Assembly: GCF_028640845.1 (NCBI RefSeq)
Contig: NC_080540.1
Span: 98,822,061 to 98,886,060, forward strand
Source: Ahaetulla prasina
Lineage: Eukaryota > Chordata > Lepidosauria > Squamata > Colubridae
Reading direction: 5' to 3'
DNA length: 64,000 bases
The notes beneath the pieces are model-generated. The model was not told where the DNA came from and did no database searches. It saw only the letters and a program-made list of their open reading frames with translations. Within the stretch, counting starts at the first letter, position 1. Each line of letters begins with the position of its first letter. Positions 21,722 to 32,269 of the stretch are shown here, piece after piece. Made by a program: the position numbers and the translations under genes.

Positions 21722-22601
21722 CAGGTAGTCCTCGATTTATGACCACAACTGAGCCCAAAATTGCTAAGTGAGACTTTTGTCAGGTGAGTTTTGCTCCATT
21801 TTACAACTTTTCTTGCCAACAGTTGTTAAGTGAATCACTGCAAAAGGTTAAGTGAGTAACGCAGTTAAATGAATCTCGCTTCTCCGCTGTCTTTGTTTGT
21901 CAGAAGGTTGCAAAAAGGGAATTGCATGACTTCAGGCCCACCGTCTGAATTTTGATCACATGGCCATGGGGATGCTGAAATGGTTGTGGGTGTGAAAAAT
22001 GGTCATAAGTCACTTTTTTCAGTGCTGTTCCAACTTTGAACGGTCCCTAAATGAATTGTTGTAAGTTGAGGACTACCTGTTGTACCTCGCTCGCCCCCCC
22101 CCCGCCGCAGCCGGGCCCCTCTCATCTCCTGCTATCTCAGCCAGAGACTGATAGTACAGAATGTCCTGGCATGCCTCCAGCCCCCAGCCCTGGCACCATG
22201 CCCAGACAAACCGAGCAAACAAACCTCCCTCCGATAGCATGTGTGCCTGAAGCCAGCCACGAGCTGGGATTACCGGCAGCTGGGGACGAAACGATGCAAT
22301 GGATAGATCCACGCTTCCGGAGAATGGAGAGGCGACGTCAGCAAAGGGAGGGAGGGGCAGGCCTGGATAAGTACTGAGTCATGGAGCCACACCCCATGGC
22401 CTATATAAAGGATCTGCTTTCTGGCATTCTTTGAGTCAGGCAAAGTCTAACTTGGATTGCTGAAGTCACATCCTGGTCTCCTGCCTGCCCTGAGAACTCT
22501 GACAGAATTTTGGCAAAGCTGCAGAGGCTTCGCAGCCTTGCTTGATACGGACTTCCCCGACCCGGCCGTCAGAGGAGGAGTGGGACACGACATCACCTGT
22601 A
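21722..22601. repeat. TA-flanked MITE carrying a solo LTR at its end
   Basis: The MITE body is 21722-22079, from CAGGTAGTCCTCGATTTATG to GAGGACTACCTG. Its left TA is at 21720-21721. Its right TA is visible only if the LTR at 22081-22595 and one CCTGT copy are removed, which restores CCTG followed by TA at 22600-22601. Confidence 0.8.
22081..22595 (+). mobile_element. Solo LTR with 5-bp target duplication
   Basis: Starts TGTACCTCGC and ends GACACGACATCA, so it has TG...CA ends, and it is flanked by CCTGT on both sides (22076-22080, 22596-22600). A TATA-like CCTATATAAAGG lies at about 22400, as in a U3 promoter. No internal region or second LTR is present, so LTR-LTR recombination probably removed them. 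The superfamily is not assignable from the LTR alone. Confidence 0.8.
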
Positions 22602-22622
22602 TCCATGTGGGTCTTTACAGAG

Positions 22623-22736
22623 GAGTGTTTCTCAACCTCAGCAGCTTTAAGATGTGTGGACATTGACTCCCAGAATCCCCCAGACAGCATTTGGAGAGTT
22701 GAAGGTCACAGAACTTGCTGTGGTTGAGAAATACTG
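22623..22736. repeat. hAT MITE, first of a chained pair
   Basis: Ends are GAGTGTTTCTCAACC and GGTTGAGAAATACTG, with the palindromic core CTCCCAGAATCCC...GGAGAGTTGAAGGTC. Flanks TTACAGAG (22615-22622) and TTATAGAG (22737-22744) agree at 7 of 8 positions. Confidence 0.75.
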
Positions 22737-22744
22737 TTATAGAG

Positions 22745-22878
22745 CAGGGGCCCCCAACCTTGGCAACTTTAAGCCTGGAGGACTTTAACTCTCACAATAT
22801 CCCAGCCAGCTTTGCTGGCTGGGGAATTCTGGGAGTTGAAGTCCACCAGGTTTAAAGTTGCCAAGGTTGGGACCCCTG
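22745..22878. repeat. Palindromic hAT MITE, second of a chained pair
   Basis: Ends are CAGGGGCCCCCAACCTTGG and CCAAGGTTGGGACCCCTG around a CAGCCAGCTTTGCTGGCTG centre. The flanks are a perfect TTATAGAG duplication (22737-22744, 22879-22886), and the left copy is also the right flank of the preceding MITE. Confidence 0.9.
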
Positions 22879-22889
22879 TTATAGAGGAT

Positions 22890-25205
22890 AACCAGCATCC
22901 GGATTTGCGTTTGGAAACCCATCGCTAATCAGGGCTTTTCACAGAGCAGAGGTGTCATATGAGTGTGCCAAGATACAATCATAAAAACTCTTGTGGCTAT
23001 TTTTTTGGCTGAACAGTAGCTTCTAAGTGGTCTTCAAGGGCAGCCCCATGTAAAGAGCACTATAGTAATCCAGGCAAGTGATGACTAAGGCATGAGTTGG
23101 AAAGGCAAAATGGTTAAGGTTATTCCTGGGTGTTAACAAAGTTCATATAAAAAGCTATATTTCTAGGCTGAGAGCTATATTTCCTCTCAAACAAGCAGTT
23201 TGGTTTTTATTATTCTTTGATAACCTTTCAGATACCAGAATGATACCACATGAGCTAACAGTCAGCTAAACATAATAATCCTGTTTCCTGAAACAACACA
23301 TTAATATGAGGAACTGTCTGTTCCTGAAATGAATTAAAGATAGAGTAAACAAAAAGTTTGATCAGCCGGCAAGAGATTTTCAGATGTGCCAAGAAAAGCA
23401 GATTACTGTCCACAATGATATTGTTAGGCATGATTGTTCACCGGTTGGCTAATGGAGCCTATTGTAGGGCATGGCTTTATGAATACCATTAAAAAAAATA
23501 AGCAAAAGACATTTATGATTTTTTTCTTGTTTTCTGGCTGCATTATTATCTGCTTTTGTGAGAAACGTTCTTCTGCTTGCCTGAAGCCCTGATACATATG
23601 AAAGATTTGTAGGAGGTTTTCTTTGTGAGATGATCTTGGGTTGCGTGAACAGATGGCCAAAATGCCACCACATATTTATTAAAATAATGGGACAATATGA
23701 GAGTGCTACTCTTTGGATCTGTGTTAGGAAAACCATAAATTAGGCATGGAAGTTGCTCAAAAATTCACTGCTTGAGGAAGACAAACTTGGTTCATTTTTG
23801 GCTCCTACACTTAAGACAAAAAGAGACGTCTCATTCTTTGGGTATTTGTTTTCAGGAAACCAAGAAAACATGCCTGGTCTAGACATTGCTGCAGAGTCAA
23901 GACTGACAGCATTTGTTTAAAAAATTTTGGGAAGACCTCGGCTAAGACAGCAAAAACCCAAAAACTAAAATCTCATAGGAAGCTATTTAAAATGGTGTTA
24001 TGCAATTTAAAATGCCCATGGATTTTTGGATATCTTCTTTATCAAGAATAGTTATTGGGGATTCAGGTTTTGATCCCCAAACACATATTCAAAGAGCCAT
24101 GTTGTTGTTTTTTACAGTAAAGCTCCCTGAAGTAAGGATATGATCCTTGTATCTCATGGGAGGGCCTTCTACAGATGGGGAGCTCCTAAAGAGAATACTC
24201 CTCTCCAAGTCATCTCTCATTGAACATCTCATACGGGTAAGAACTCTCAGCTGACATTCTCCACAGGGTCATCTTGGGCAAGCAGATTCTATTTGGATTA
24301 CTAGGTCTCAAAGACGACCTAGCTCCAAGTAACAATGGTCACCAGGGCTTTGAACTGTAACTAGAAACAAACCATAACTAAACACCTTTTTTTTAGGTTT
24401 GCCCCAGCTAAATGCAAGCCTCTAACACTGGTTAGAACTCCTGCATGGCCTTCAAGGCTAGTCCCATGTACAGGACAGTAGTCCATCCATGAAATGATAA
24501 AAGTGGCTCTTTTGCTCTAGGAATGGTCACACAGCTGGTATATCAACCCTCCTGACCAAAGCTGCCACTTCCTATTTCTAGCAGGATATATTAGTCCAAG
24601 GATGTTACTTGGGTATTAGGTCTTTCTAAAGGAGCACAATTCCATCCAGAGTTAATATTGGTATTGTCCCCAAGTCAGTTGATTTCTGAGACTACAGCAT
24701 CTCCATCTTCCTAGAATCTCTACCTGTTTCTTCCCACCTAGATCTTTATAGCTTTTCAGACTTCAGTTAATCTCCTGGGCACTCTAGGGTAAAGATGTAT
24801 TACTGGGTATTACTGATGATACTGATCCCTAAACTGCTAGATGAGGATTTTGTTCCTCGCATCTAAGCCTCAACATATGTCATCAGTGACAGTGACCAAT
24901 GCAGTTTGGTATCTGTGCCTGAACCCTGATTGGAAAATGATGAAGATACTCTGCTTCTTCTGTTCTTTTTGCAGCAGTCAGCTCTTCTTCTTTTTTACTT
25001 CCTCTTTTACCACTTCGGGTGTTGAGGGAGATACAAAGTTCTGGCTCTTGCTCTTCTGGCAGCCTCAACCATTGTTAATTCATGTTGTATGTCTTTGATG
25101 TTGTCTCTCCATCTTCTTCTGGGTCTGCTTCATCGAATGTTCTTTGACCTTCTCTTTTGGTATATGCCTTGTACGGTATGGAATGACATCACTTCCTCAT
25201 AATAT
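22890..25205. other. No gene; two faint antisense LINE remnants
   Basis: Bases 23020-23085 (GGTCTTCAAGGGCAGCCCCA...GTAATCCAGGCAAG) and about 24440-24490 (GGCCTTCAAGGCTAG...CCATGTACAGG) match the antisense of the LYMGLPL region of CR1/L2 LINEs. Everything else here is unidentified. Confidence 0.4.
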
Positions 25206-25209
25206 TTAA

Positions 25210-25960
25210 AAGACCTTGTAAAAAACCTTGTAAAAGACCTTGTAAAAGACCTTGGAGTTTTCATATCAAATGATCTAAGTGCCAAAGCCTACTGCAACTA
25301 CATAGCAAAAAAGGCTCTAAGAGTTGTAAACCTAATTTTGCGTAGCTTCTTTTCCAAAAACTCTACACCTACTAACCAGAGCATAAAAAACATTTGCAAG
25401 ACCCATTCTTGAATACAGCTCACCTGTCTGGAACCCATACCACATCTCTGACATTAATACAATTGAACGAGTCCAGAAATATTTTACAAGAAGAGTTCTC
25501 CACTCCTCTGTAAACAACAAAATACCTTATACCTCCAGACTCGAAATCCTGGGATTAGAAAACTTAGAACTCCGCCGACTCCAACATGACCTGTGTTTAA
25601 CACACAGAATCATCTATTGCAATGTCCTTCCTGTTAAAGACTACTTCAGCTTCAATCGCAATAATACAAGAGCAAACAATAGATTCAAACTTAATGTTAA
25701 CTGCTTCAATCTTGATTGCAGAAAATATGACTTTTGTAACAGAGTTGTTAATGCTTGGAACACACTACCTGACTCTGTGGTCTCTTCTCAAACTTCCAAA
25801 AGCTTTAACCAAAAACAGTCTACCATTGACCTCACCCCATTCCTAAGAGGACTATAAGGGGTGTGCATAAGTTCACAAAAGTGCCTACCGTTCCTGTCCT
25901 ATTGTTTTCTTTCATTATATGTGCTTGTATATAAAGTTGTGACAAAAATAAATAAATAAA
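25210..25960 (+). pseudogene. CR1/L2-group LINE, RT C-terminus and 3' end
   Basis: The plus strand encodes, with one or two frame breaks, KDLGVFISNDLSAKAYC, SPVWNPYHISDINTIERVQK, FTRRVLHSS, RLEILGLENLELRRLQHDL and FLRGL*. It ends with TAAAGTTGTGACAAAAATAA and an A-rich tail. The interior SPVWNPY and ELRRLQ motifs are typical of the thumb and C-terminus in this LINE group. It is a different subfamily from the copy at 8519. Confidence 0.75.
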
Positions 25961-26097
25961 AAAATATTTTCCTAAAGAAGCAGATTAGATACCTGGCAAC
26001 AATTGTCCAATATGGCTAGATTTAGGATCTATTAAGGAAAGGTCATACTACTAATATCCTCTTGAATTGTATCCCTACCTGTCCCTCTCATAATAAT

Positions 26098-26168
26098 AAT
26101 AATATAATAGTATTATATTATATTATATTATATTATATATTATATTATATCATATCATATTATATTAT
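26098..26168. repeat. TATTA/TATAT-rich microsatellite
   Basis: Imperfect TATTA pentamers between two related LINE 3' ends. Confidence 0.85.
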
Positions 26169-26169
26169 A

Positions 26170-26490
26170 ATAAGTCATAAAATATGACTTCTGTAACAGT
26201 TATTAAGGCTTGGAACACATTACCTGACTCTGTGGTCTCTTCTCAAAATCCCAAAATCTTTAACCAAAAACTAACTACTATTGACCTCACCCCATTCCTA
26301 AGAGGTCTATAAGGGGCATGCATAAGAGCACAAACGTGCCTACCGTTCCCTGTCCTATTGTTCCTCTTCATTATATCCAATTAATATAGTTATTACATAC
26401 TTATGCTCATATATATGCTTATATATTATATAGTTACTTCATGTTAATGCTTATATATACTGTTATGACAAAATAAATTTTAAAAAATCT
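26170..26490 (+). mobile_element. Second LINE 3' end of the same subfamily as 25210
   Basis: Repeats the final coding part and 3'UTR of the preceding copy (AAATATGACTTCTGTAACAG, CTGACTCTGTGGTCTCTTCT, CCTAAGAGGTCTATAAGGGG) and ends TGTTATGACAAAATAAATTT. It is 5'-truncated. Confidence 0.75.
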
Positions 26491-26494
26491 AACT

Positions 26495-27165
26495 GGTCCC
26501 ATCTCCCTACAGATGTTTGTGCTACCAGTCAATCCATAGTCACTAGCAAGTGATCTGTCCATGAAACAGATGAAATTCTTATATCTCCTACTACCAGACC
26601 ATATTTCAACCATTCCATGGTATAAAATAAGTCTAATATGTAACCTCTTTTGTGTATTAGGTTTACGATGATTTGGGGCAAACCATAGTTATGAAATCCC
26701 AACTATCTTAAGTAGCTCAGGGAGAATAGAAATCACTCAGTACTATCAACTTAAGTGTCTCACCTAAATCACCTTACAACTAGGTTGTTCTAATTATAAT
26801 TCAAATCATATAATTGGAAGCTGATTTAAATTTTTCATTTTTTTTTATAAACACTAGCTTTAGAAAAAACTCCGTCATCAACAACATCAACAGGAGTGAA
26901 ACAATTGGCAATAGAGAAGGTAATGTTTTATATAAAACTTAAAAACAAGTTGATAAAAGAAGCAGCATGGCTGTATGCTGGCTTTTGATTCATGAGGCAC
27001 TGCTTTGAAAAACATGAAATTCTGTTCTTGTGGGTAAACAAAAGCTAGTGAAGTATGTGAGAACCATTTTCTGTATGGATAATACTTAAGTTAATATTTG
27101 CAAATACAATAATTATTTGGCAACATTAAGTGGAAACAATTGTGGGCAGTAGGCTTAGAACATAC
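26495..27165. other. No recognisable feature
   Basis: AT-rich DNA with no exon or named repeat. Confidence 0.4.
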
Positions 27166-27175
27166 CAATGCACAC

Positions 27176-27461
27176 CAGCGGTGAAATCCAATTTTTTTTA
27201 CTACCTGTTCTGTGGGTGTGGCTTGGTGGGTATGGCAGGGGAAGGATACTGCAAAATTTCCATTCTCACCCCACTCCAGGGGGAAGGATACTGCAAAATC
27301 CCCATTCCCTCCCCACTCCTGGGGGAAGGATATTGCAAAATCTCCATTTCCACCCCACTCTGGGGCCAGCCAGAGGTGATATTTACCGGTTCTCCAAACT
27401 ACTCAAAATTTCCGCTATTGGTTCTCCAGAACCTGTCAGAACCTGCTGGATTTTACTCCTG
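27176..27461 (+). repeat. hAT MITE, GGTTCTGG family, perfect target duplication
   Basis: Ends are CAGCGGTGAAATCCA and TGGATTTTACTCCTG, with the perfect octamer ATGCACAC at 27168-27175 and 27462-27469. It carries three copies of GGATACTGCAAAAT-type sequence in tandem. It lies about 1 kb upstream of the transporter's start codon. Confidence 0.85.
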
Positions 27462-27659
27462 ATGCACACCCTTTACAAAGCAATTCTAAAGTCATTTCTC
27501 CACAATGAGAGATGAACAGAGCATTTTTACATAGCACTCTTATGGCTGTTTAATTTAAACCAGGGTTTGTGGAATTAAGTATTTTGGGGTTCTCATGAGA
27601 GATTGAATCACCAACTAACCAGGGTTGGAAGCCATCACACAATACACAAGAAAAAATGT

Positions 27660-27800
27660 GATTCAATGATGTCTGTGAAGATTCTCAGTCATCCAGGTCA
27701 TGATAGTCCCAAAGGTGCTTTTTACATCAGGGCTGAAGAAGCTTCTTGGATGAGAAGCCAAATGCCTTCAAAGAGAAACAAGAAAGTCCACTTGAAAAAA
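27660..27800 (-). repeat. Interspersed repeat shared with 43795-43930
   Basis: GAAGATTCTCAGTCATCCAGG, CCCAAAGGTGCTTTTT and GAAGAAGCTTCTTGGATGAG occur here and again near 43805-43920. The family is not identified with certainty; a retroelement 3' region is possible. Confidence 0.45.
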
Positions 27801-27989
27801 GCACCAATGATCTTTGTCACAACTAGCTACTACTGTATGGCTGATTTCCAGCAAACTAGCCAGCCACATTTTAACCTCAGGTATTTGGTGAACTCAGACC
27901 AAAGGTTAGCTACTAGCTCAATTGTGATGCAAGCCTTAGACCATTGTGTGAGTTAACCACGAGTAACCCACGCCAAGCCACACTTCAGC

Positions 27990-28432
27990 TTCTGTCCATT
28001 TCTCCCGCAGAGCCTTCGCGAGCACACGCGAGTCCTTTTAGCGGAAAAAAAGAGCAAGAGGGGCGGGTAACGTCTCATTCTCAGGGCTCACCGCCGGCAC
28101 ATAAGCCGGCTTGTTTACGAGCGTTTCGATGCCTTTTCCCGCCCAAAGCCTAGGCGTCGCCATAAGGACGCCTCCGGGCGGGCTTATAAGCAAGTCGCCT
28201 TCCGGCAAGATAAAACCTCTCCGATCGGCTGAAGGTTGTCTCGGGCGGGGCCGATCAGAATCCAGCACGGGGTTGGGGTGGCGAAAAAGGCGGAGTCTGA
28301 CCGGGAGAGACCCCACCTCCGGAGGGATGCCAGAACCAGTCAGAAGGGCGCAGCGCGGGCTCCTCTGTTTCGCACCCGGTGTGGGGGGTGTATCTCTTCC
28401 TCCGCCGGCCGTTCTTTGTGCCCGTAGCTGCT
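27990..28432 (+). promoter_or_regulatory. SLC22A5: CpG-rich promoter and 5'UTR of the OCTN-type transporter
   Basis: CpG density rises sharply from about 28000 and stays high past exon 1 to about 29120, the pattern of a vertebrate CpG-island promoter. GC boxes GGGGCGGG (28060-28067) and GGGCGGGG (28243-28250) are visible, as is a TTATAA at 28184-28189. The transcription start cannot be fixed. The frame upstream of the start codon is open back to 28379 without an ATG, so the ATG at 28433 is the first in-frame one nearby. Confidence 0.65.
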
Positions 28433-28825
28433 ATGCGGGATTACGACGAGATCATCGCCTTCTTGGGCGAGTGGGGCCCCTACCAGCGGCTCATCTTCTT
28501 CTTGCTCAGTGCCAGCATCATCCCCAATGGCTTCAACGGCATGTCCGCCGTTTTCCTAGCCGGCACCCCCGAGCACCGGTGCCGGGTGCCCGCCAGCGCC
28601 AACCTGAGTGCGGAATGGTTGAACGCCAGCATCCCCCTGGAGGAACGCGACGGGCGGCAGGTGCGGAGCCAGTGCAGCCGCTACAGCCTGGACGCTCTCA
28701 TCAATTTCTCCGCCTGGAACCTGGTGCCCGGCCGCGATGTTAATCTCAGCCAGGTGAAGCAAGAGAAATGCCTGGATGGCTGGGAGTATAGCCGGGAGGT
28801 TTACCTTTCCACGATCGTCACGGAG
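28433..28825 (+). CDS. SLC22A5: OCTN-type carnitine/organic cation transporter, coding exon 1
   Basis: The exon encodes residues 1-131 of an SLC22 transporter and begins [24 protein letters not shown] proteins sit in the plasma membrane; OCTN2 takes up carnitine with sodium and OCTN1 takes up ergothioneine and cations. Visible parts are a short cytoplasmic N-terminus, TM1 at about 20-42 ([20 protein letters not shown]), and the large extracellular loop with Cys50, Cys81 and Cys113 and sequons at Asn57, Asn64, Asn91 and Asn104. The ATG at 28433 has G at -3. The exon ends TACGGAG-type in phase 0 before GTAAGC. The 393-bp length equals that of the mammalian SLC22A4/5 first coding exon. [17 protein letters not shown] is closer to human SLC22A4 and STIVTE to SLC22A5, so the paralogue is unsettled. 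Confidence 0.95.
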
Positions 28826-29165
28826 GTAAGCGAGCGCCCGATGCTTCGGGACCGGGACGGCCGGGAGAGGAATCGGAGGTCGCGGCCCGCTGCGTGGTTC
28901 CGGGGTTGGGCTGCGAGGCGTCGGGGAGGTGGGTGGGCGGCCGCGTGGACCGGAAAAGCGGCGACAGAGATGCAGATGCATGCATGGCCGTGTGGGAAAA
29001 TAGGAAGGCGGCGAGGCGGAAAATGGAGTAGGTAAGGGTCGGGGCGCAAAGGCGAAGGAAGGGTGGGGCTTTACTGGGGCCATGTTGGGGGAGGCTTTCC
29101 CAGCAAGATGATATCCCCGTCCCAAAAAGAACCGCTTGCGCTGCTGCTTCTTTTTTTTTTTGAAA

Positions 29166-29194
29166 GAGAGGGAGAGAGAGAGAGAGAGAGAGAG
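29166..29194. repeat. GA dinucleotide run
   Basis: About 14 GA units near the 3' edge of the CpG-rich region. Confidence 0.9.
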
Positions 29195-29199
29195 AACGC

Positions 29200-29725
29200 G
29201 GGGTTTGTTGCCGGAGTGTGTTCGAGAAGCACATGGCAAGCCTGCGATTGCGTAGCTACAGTGCGGTGGTTTTTCAATTCGGCGGCGCCGATTAATAATT
29301 GCCAACTTCTCTGAAAAGGGAAAGGTTTTCGCAGCCGAGCCTTTGCGAGATCCTTCCTTAACAGAACGCCTCTTCTCGTGGTTTGGAAAAGGGCTTTTAG
29401 ATAGAGGCATTTGTTCGCGGCGTTTTAAAATCTTGTAACTTGGCGGGGGTTTTCTTCGTCGCTCCTCTTTCAGGAATGGGGGGTTTGGAAAATAGCGATG
29501 CTTGTAATGCCTATTAAGTGTTTGGACACTAGCGATTGGTGATATTACTCTCTGATTGCATGATAAACCCTGTCTGAATGAATGTATCGGATTTCATACG
29601 TCGAAATGTTGGCAGATTGACGTTATACAATAATACCCGCATTTCTATTTACTTGGGCATTGAAAATTTCAAAATTATTGTAATTAGCATTTTTCCATTC
29701 AATCGTACCATATGAGCAGAACCAG
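29200..29725. other. No recognisable feature
   Basis: First part of intron 1 beyond the CpG-rich zone; no repeat identified. Confidence 0.4.
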
Positions 29726-29770
29726 AATAGAACAACAGGGTTGGAAGGGACCTTGGAGGTCTTCTAGTCC

Positions 29771-30467
29771 AGTGCTCACCAACTGGTAGTCTGTGGACCA
29801 CTGGTGGTCCGTGAGAAAACGTTGGTGGTCCGCAGAAAAATTATTTGCATTTTTTATGTTGCACTAAACAGGGGTCCTCAAACTATGTCCCCTGGGCCAG
29901 ATATGTGCAATGAACATTTGTGTTGCTGCAGAGAGTCTCCTCCTTCTGGGATCTTTTTGTGCGGGTCGGAGGGAGGCAGAAATTCTGACCTGGGTTCTGC
30001 TTCAGCCTCCTGGTGCGGGGCTTTGGGCAAAGGCTGGAGGGAAATGCCTCTGGTGGCGAAGAGCCGGAGGGCCTTGATCCAGTGGGACTGTATCATGGCC
30101 TGGAACTGGCTGACTATCTCAGCCTGCTGAGTCTCCAGGCGCTGATACCTGACCTTGCACTCCTGCAGATCTTCCCTCTGCTTGGAAAGCCTATGCTCGT
30201 AGTTCTCAGTGAGGTGCTTCTACTGAGCTTCCTCTGTCAGATCCAATTCGAACTGAGCCATCTGTTTTGCCAACTCTTTCTTGTGGTGGTTGCTTATATC
30301 CAACAACTGCTTCCTTTTGGGGCCCTAAGGAGCCGGGTGGGGGTTGGGTGGGGAGTCGAGGAATGAATGGCAGGGGAGGGGCAAGTAGAGGCTGGCGCAG
30401 CACCCTCGAAATGAGTGAAATTGAATTGGCCATGCCCATGCAGTCACATGGCCAACCCGCCCAATTT
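29771..30467. mobile_element. Nested hAT fragments inside the CR1
   Basis: Two hAT-like left ends are visible: CAGTGCTCACCAACTGG at 29771 and, inside it, CAGGGGTCCTCAAACTATG at 29870. No matching right ends are found, so both are truncated. The second carries a coiled-coil coding fragment, described separately. Confidence 0.6.
29880..30324 (-). pseudogene. Coiled-coil protein fragment carried by the hAT element
   Basis: The minus strand can be read continuously for about 145 codons with a single TAG (complement of 30220-30222). The first half is strongly heptad-like and charged: KRKQLLDISNHHKKELAKQM, AQFELDLTEEAQ, then KHLTENYEHRLSKQREDLQ, ECKVRYQRLETQQAEIV and FQAMIQSHWIKALRLF. The second half is Pro/Glu-rich. 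This looks like part of a host long coiled-coil (centrosomal type) protein, but I cannot name it. It is probably a fragment captured by the transposon or by its ancestor. No splice-bounded exon structure is visible and the interior stop makes it non-coding now. Confidence 0.55.
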
Positions 30468-30794
30468 ATCTAATCTCTTCTTAAAAACTTCCAGTGTTTG
30501 GAGCATTTTCTGGAGGCAAGTTGTTCCACTGATTAATTGTTCTAACTCTCAAGAATTTTCTCCTTAGTTCTGGGTTGTTTCTCTCCTTGATTAGTTTCCA
30601 TCCATTACTTCTTGTCCTACCCTCAGGTGCTTTGGAGAATAGCTTGACTCCCTCTTCTTCCTGGCAACCCCTGAGGTACTGAGGAACACTGCTATCATGT
30701 CACCCCTAGTCCTTCGTTTCATCAGACTAGACATGTCCAGTTCCAGCAACTGTTTTTTATATGTTTTAGCCTCCAGTCCCCTAATCATCTTTGT

Positions 30795-31995
30795 GATTTA
30801 TATAACATGATACTTTTGTATATAATATACATATACAGATGCTACTTATTCACACATACGCACACAAACAGAAAAATAATCATCATAGATCCAGAGACCA
30901 TCAACTATTCATAAATTTCCAGATGAATGGAGAAGTCTTTAAGCCCTTAACCAGGATATTCCGATCGTCACTACTAGTCAAAGAGCGTTTTCTCTTCTTA
31001 TTTCTAATGGTGGGAACAACTCGGTCTGCAGTGGGAATCACCAGTGTCAAAATAGCAGTGTGGCTGGATAATTGCACCTTCTCCTCTTTTTAACATGTAT
31101 TTTTAAAGTTGTTAGCACACACACATCCCATGAACATTCATGGGAGGGCCATGAGATGGACATGACATTGATCTAGGTCCCATTTAAAGTAGAGCATAGG
31201 ATTTGACATGGAAAGGTTGACAGCTATTATCCTTATGCTAACCAAATACATTTCAGTTTTTTGAATTTTTTTATATACTTCTTACTTATCAGACCACAAC
31301 TTAAATAGATAAAGAAGTTACACTGATGTAAGATGTAGTAACAGGTAGCAGCAGAGTGGGAACTTTGGCTGTTTGCGGAAGTTAAATAGTTAAATAGAAG
31401 TTAAAAGTTAAATGGTCTAGTTATTATTTGAATAGGGGAATAATTGGGAATTCTAGGTCTGAAAAATCAAAATACATGCCAGAAAGGGGCAGTGACTAAT
31501 CTTTTCTGTCATTCTGCCAAGATAATGGGATAGGTATAGTTGCCAAGGGTTGAGCTCAACTTGAGAGCTTTGTAGGATGTGTTGAAAAGTGTGGGGGAGG
31601 AAAAATTTAAATGATTGTTTTTATCCCCATTCTCTCAGAACCTTAGACGAAACTTTTTCTGTTGACTTAAAAACACATGCAGGCTGATAGAGGGAAGGAT
31701 TCTCGTTTAAATTTCACACAGAGAAAATGGACTTTCAGAAATTGAAATGCTAAGAAAGCTATTAAAGAGAATGTAGTAATTGGAATATAATGTTTTGGAG
31801 GAGGGGGGAATGACTGAAAATCATACCTTGGTCAGATTCTATGGAATTTGCTTGGCAGGCAGTATTTAGCCTTACTGCCACCCCAGCTACTCTTGAGGTG
31901 TTATTGTACATGGTTTTGAGTTGCCAGTTTCCCATGACTGTCTGGAACAATAAAATAGTACTGAGTTTTGTTCTGATGGAACACAGCCAACTCTA
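30795..31995. other. No recognisable feature
   Basis: About 1.2 kb of AT-rich intronic DNA without an exon or named repeat. Confidence 0.45.
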
Positions 31996-32004
31996 AATGT
32001 TTTT

Positions 32005-32266
32005 TTTATTATTTGCATTTATATCCCGCCCTTCTCCGAAGACTCAGGGCAGCTTACACTATGTTAGCAATAGTCTTCATCCTATTTGTATATTTATATA
32101 CAAAGTCAACTTATTGCCCCCAACAATCTGGGTCCTCATTTTACCTACCTTATAAAGGATGGAAGGCTGAGTCAACCTTGGGCCTGGTGGGACTAGAACC
32201 TGCAGTAATTGCAGGCAGCTATGTTAATAACAGACTGTCTTACCAGTCTGAGCCACAGAGGCCCAG
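32005..32266 (-). repeat. tRNA-headed SINE with CR1/L2-type tail
   Basis: On the minus strand: a tRNA-like head (GGCTCAGACTGGTAAGACAG with A-box character, and GGTTCTAGTCCCACC with B-box character), then GACTCAGCCTTCCATCC and TATAAGGTAGGTAAAATGAG, and a tail CCCTGAGTCTTCGGAGAAGG followed by GGCGGGATATAAATGC. Other copies lie at 35010 and 39022. Confidence 0.85.
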
Positions 32267-32269
32267 TTT

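Larger units (their letters stand above)
29728..30790 (-). mobile_element. CR1 LINE 3' region, interrupted by hAT DNA
   Basis: Bases 29735-29770 are the antisense of the CR1 3' end (GGTTGGAAGGGACCTTGGAG, TCTTCTAGTCCAG). The element resumes at about 30470 with TCTAATCTCTTCTTAAAAAC, GGAGGCAAGTTGTTCCACTG, TCTCCTTGATTAGTTTCCAT and CATCAGACTAGACATGTCC, all typical antisense CR1. About 700 bp of hAT-related DNA (29771-30467) lies between. Confidence 0.85.

Noticed and set aside
28379..28432. In-frame upstream extension of exon 1
   Set aside because: It begins at a GTG and has no ATG; the MRDYDE start is conserved in the OCTN family.
28111..28743. 210-codon open frame overlapping exon 1
   Set aside because: It reads exon 1 in the wrong frame; the transporter frame is supported by family identity and splice phase.
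28826..29035. Open frame continuing past exon 1
   Set aside because: Beyond the GTAAGC donor the translation loses all similarity to OCTN proteins; it is intron.
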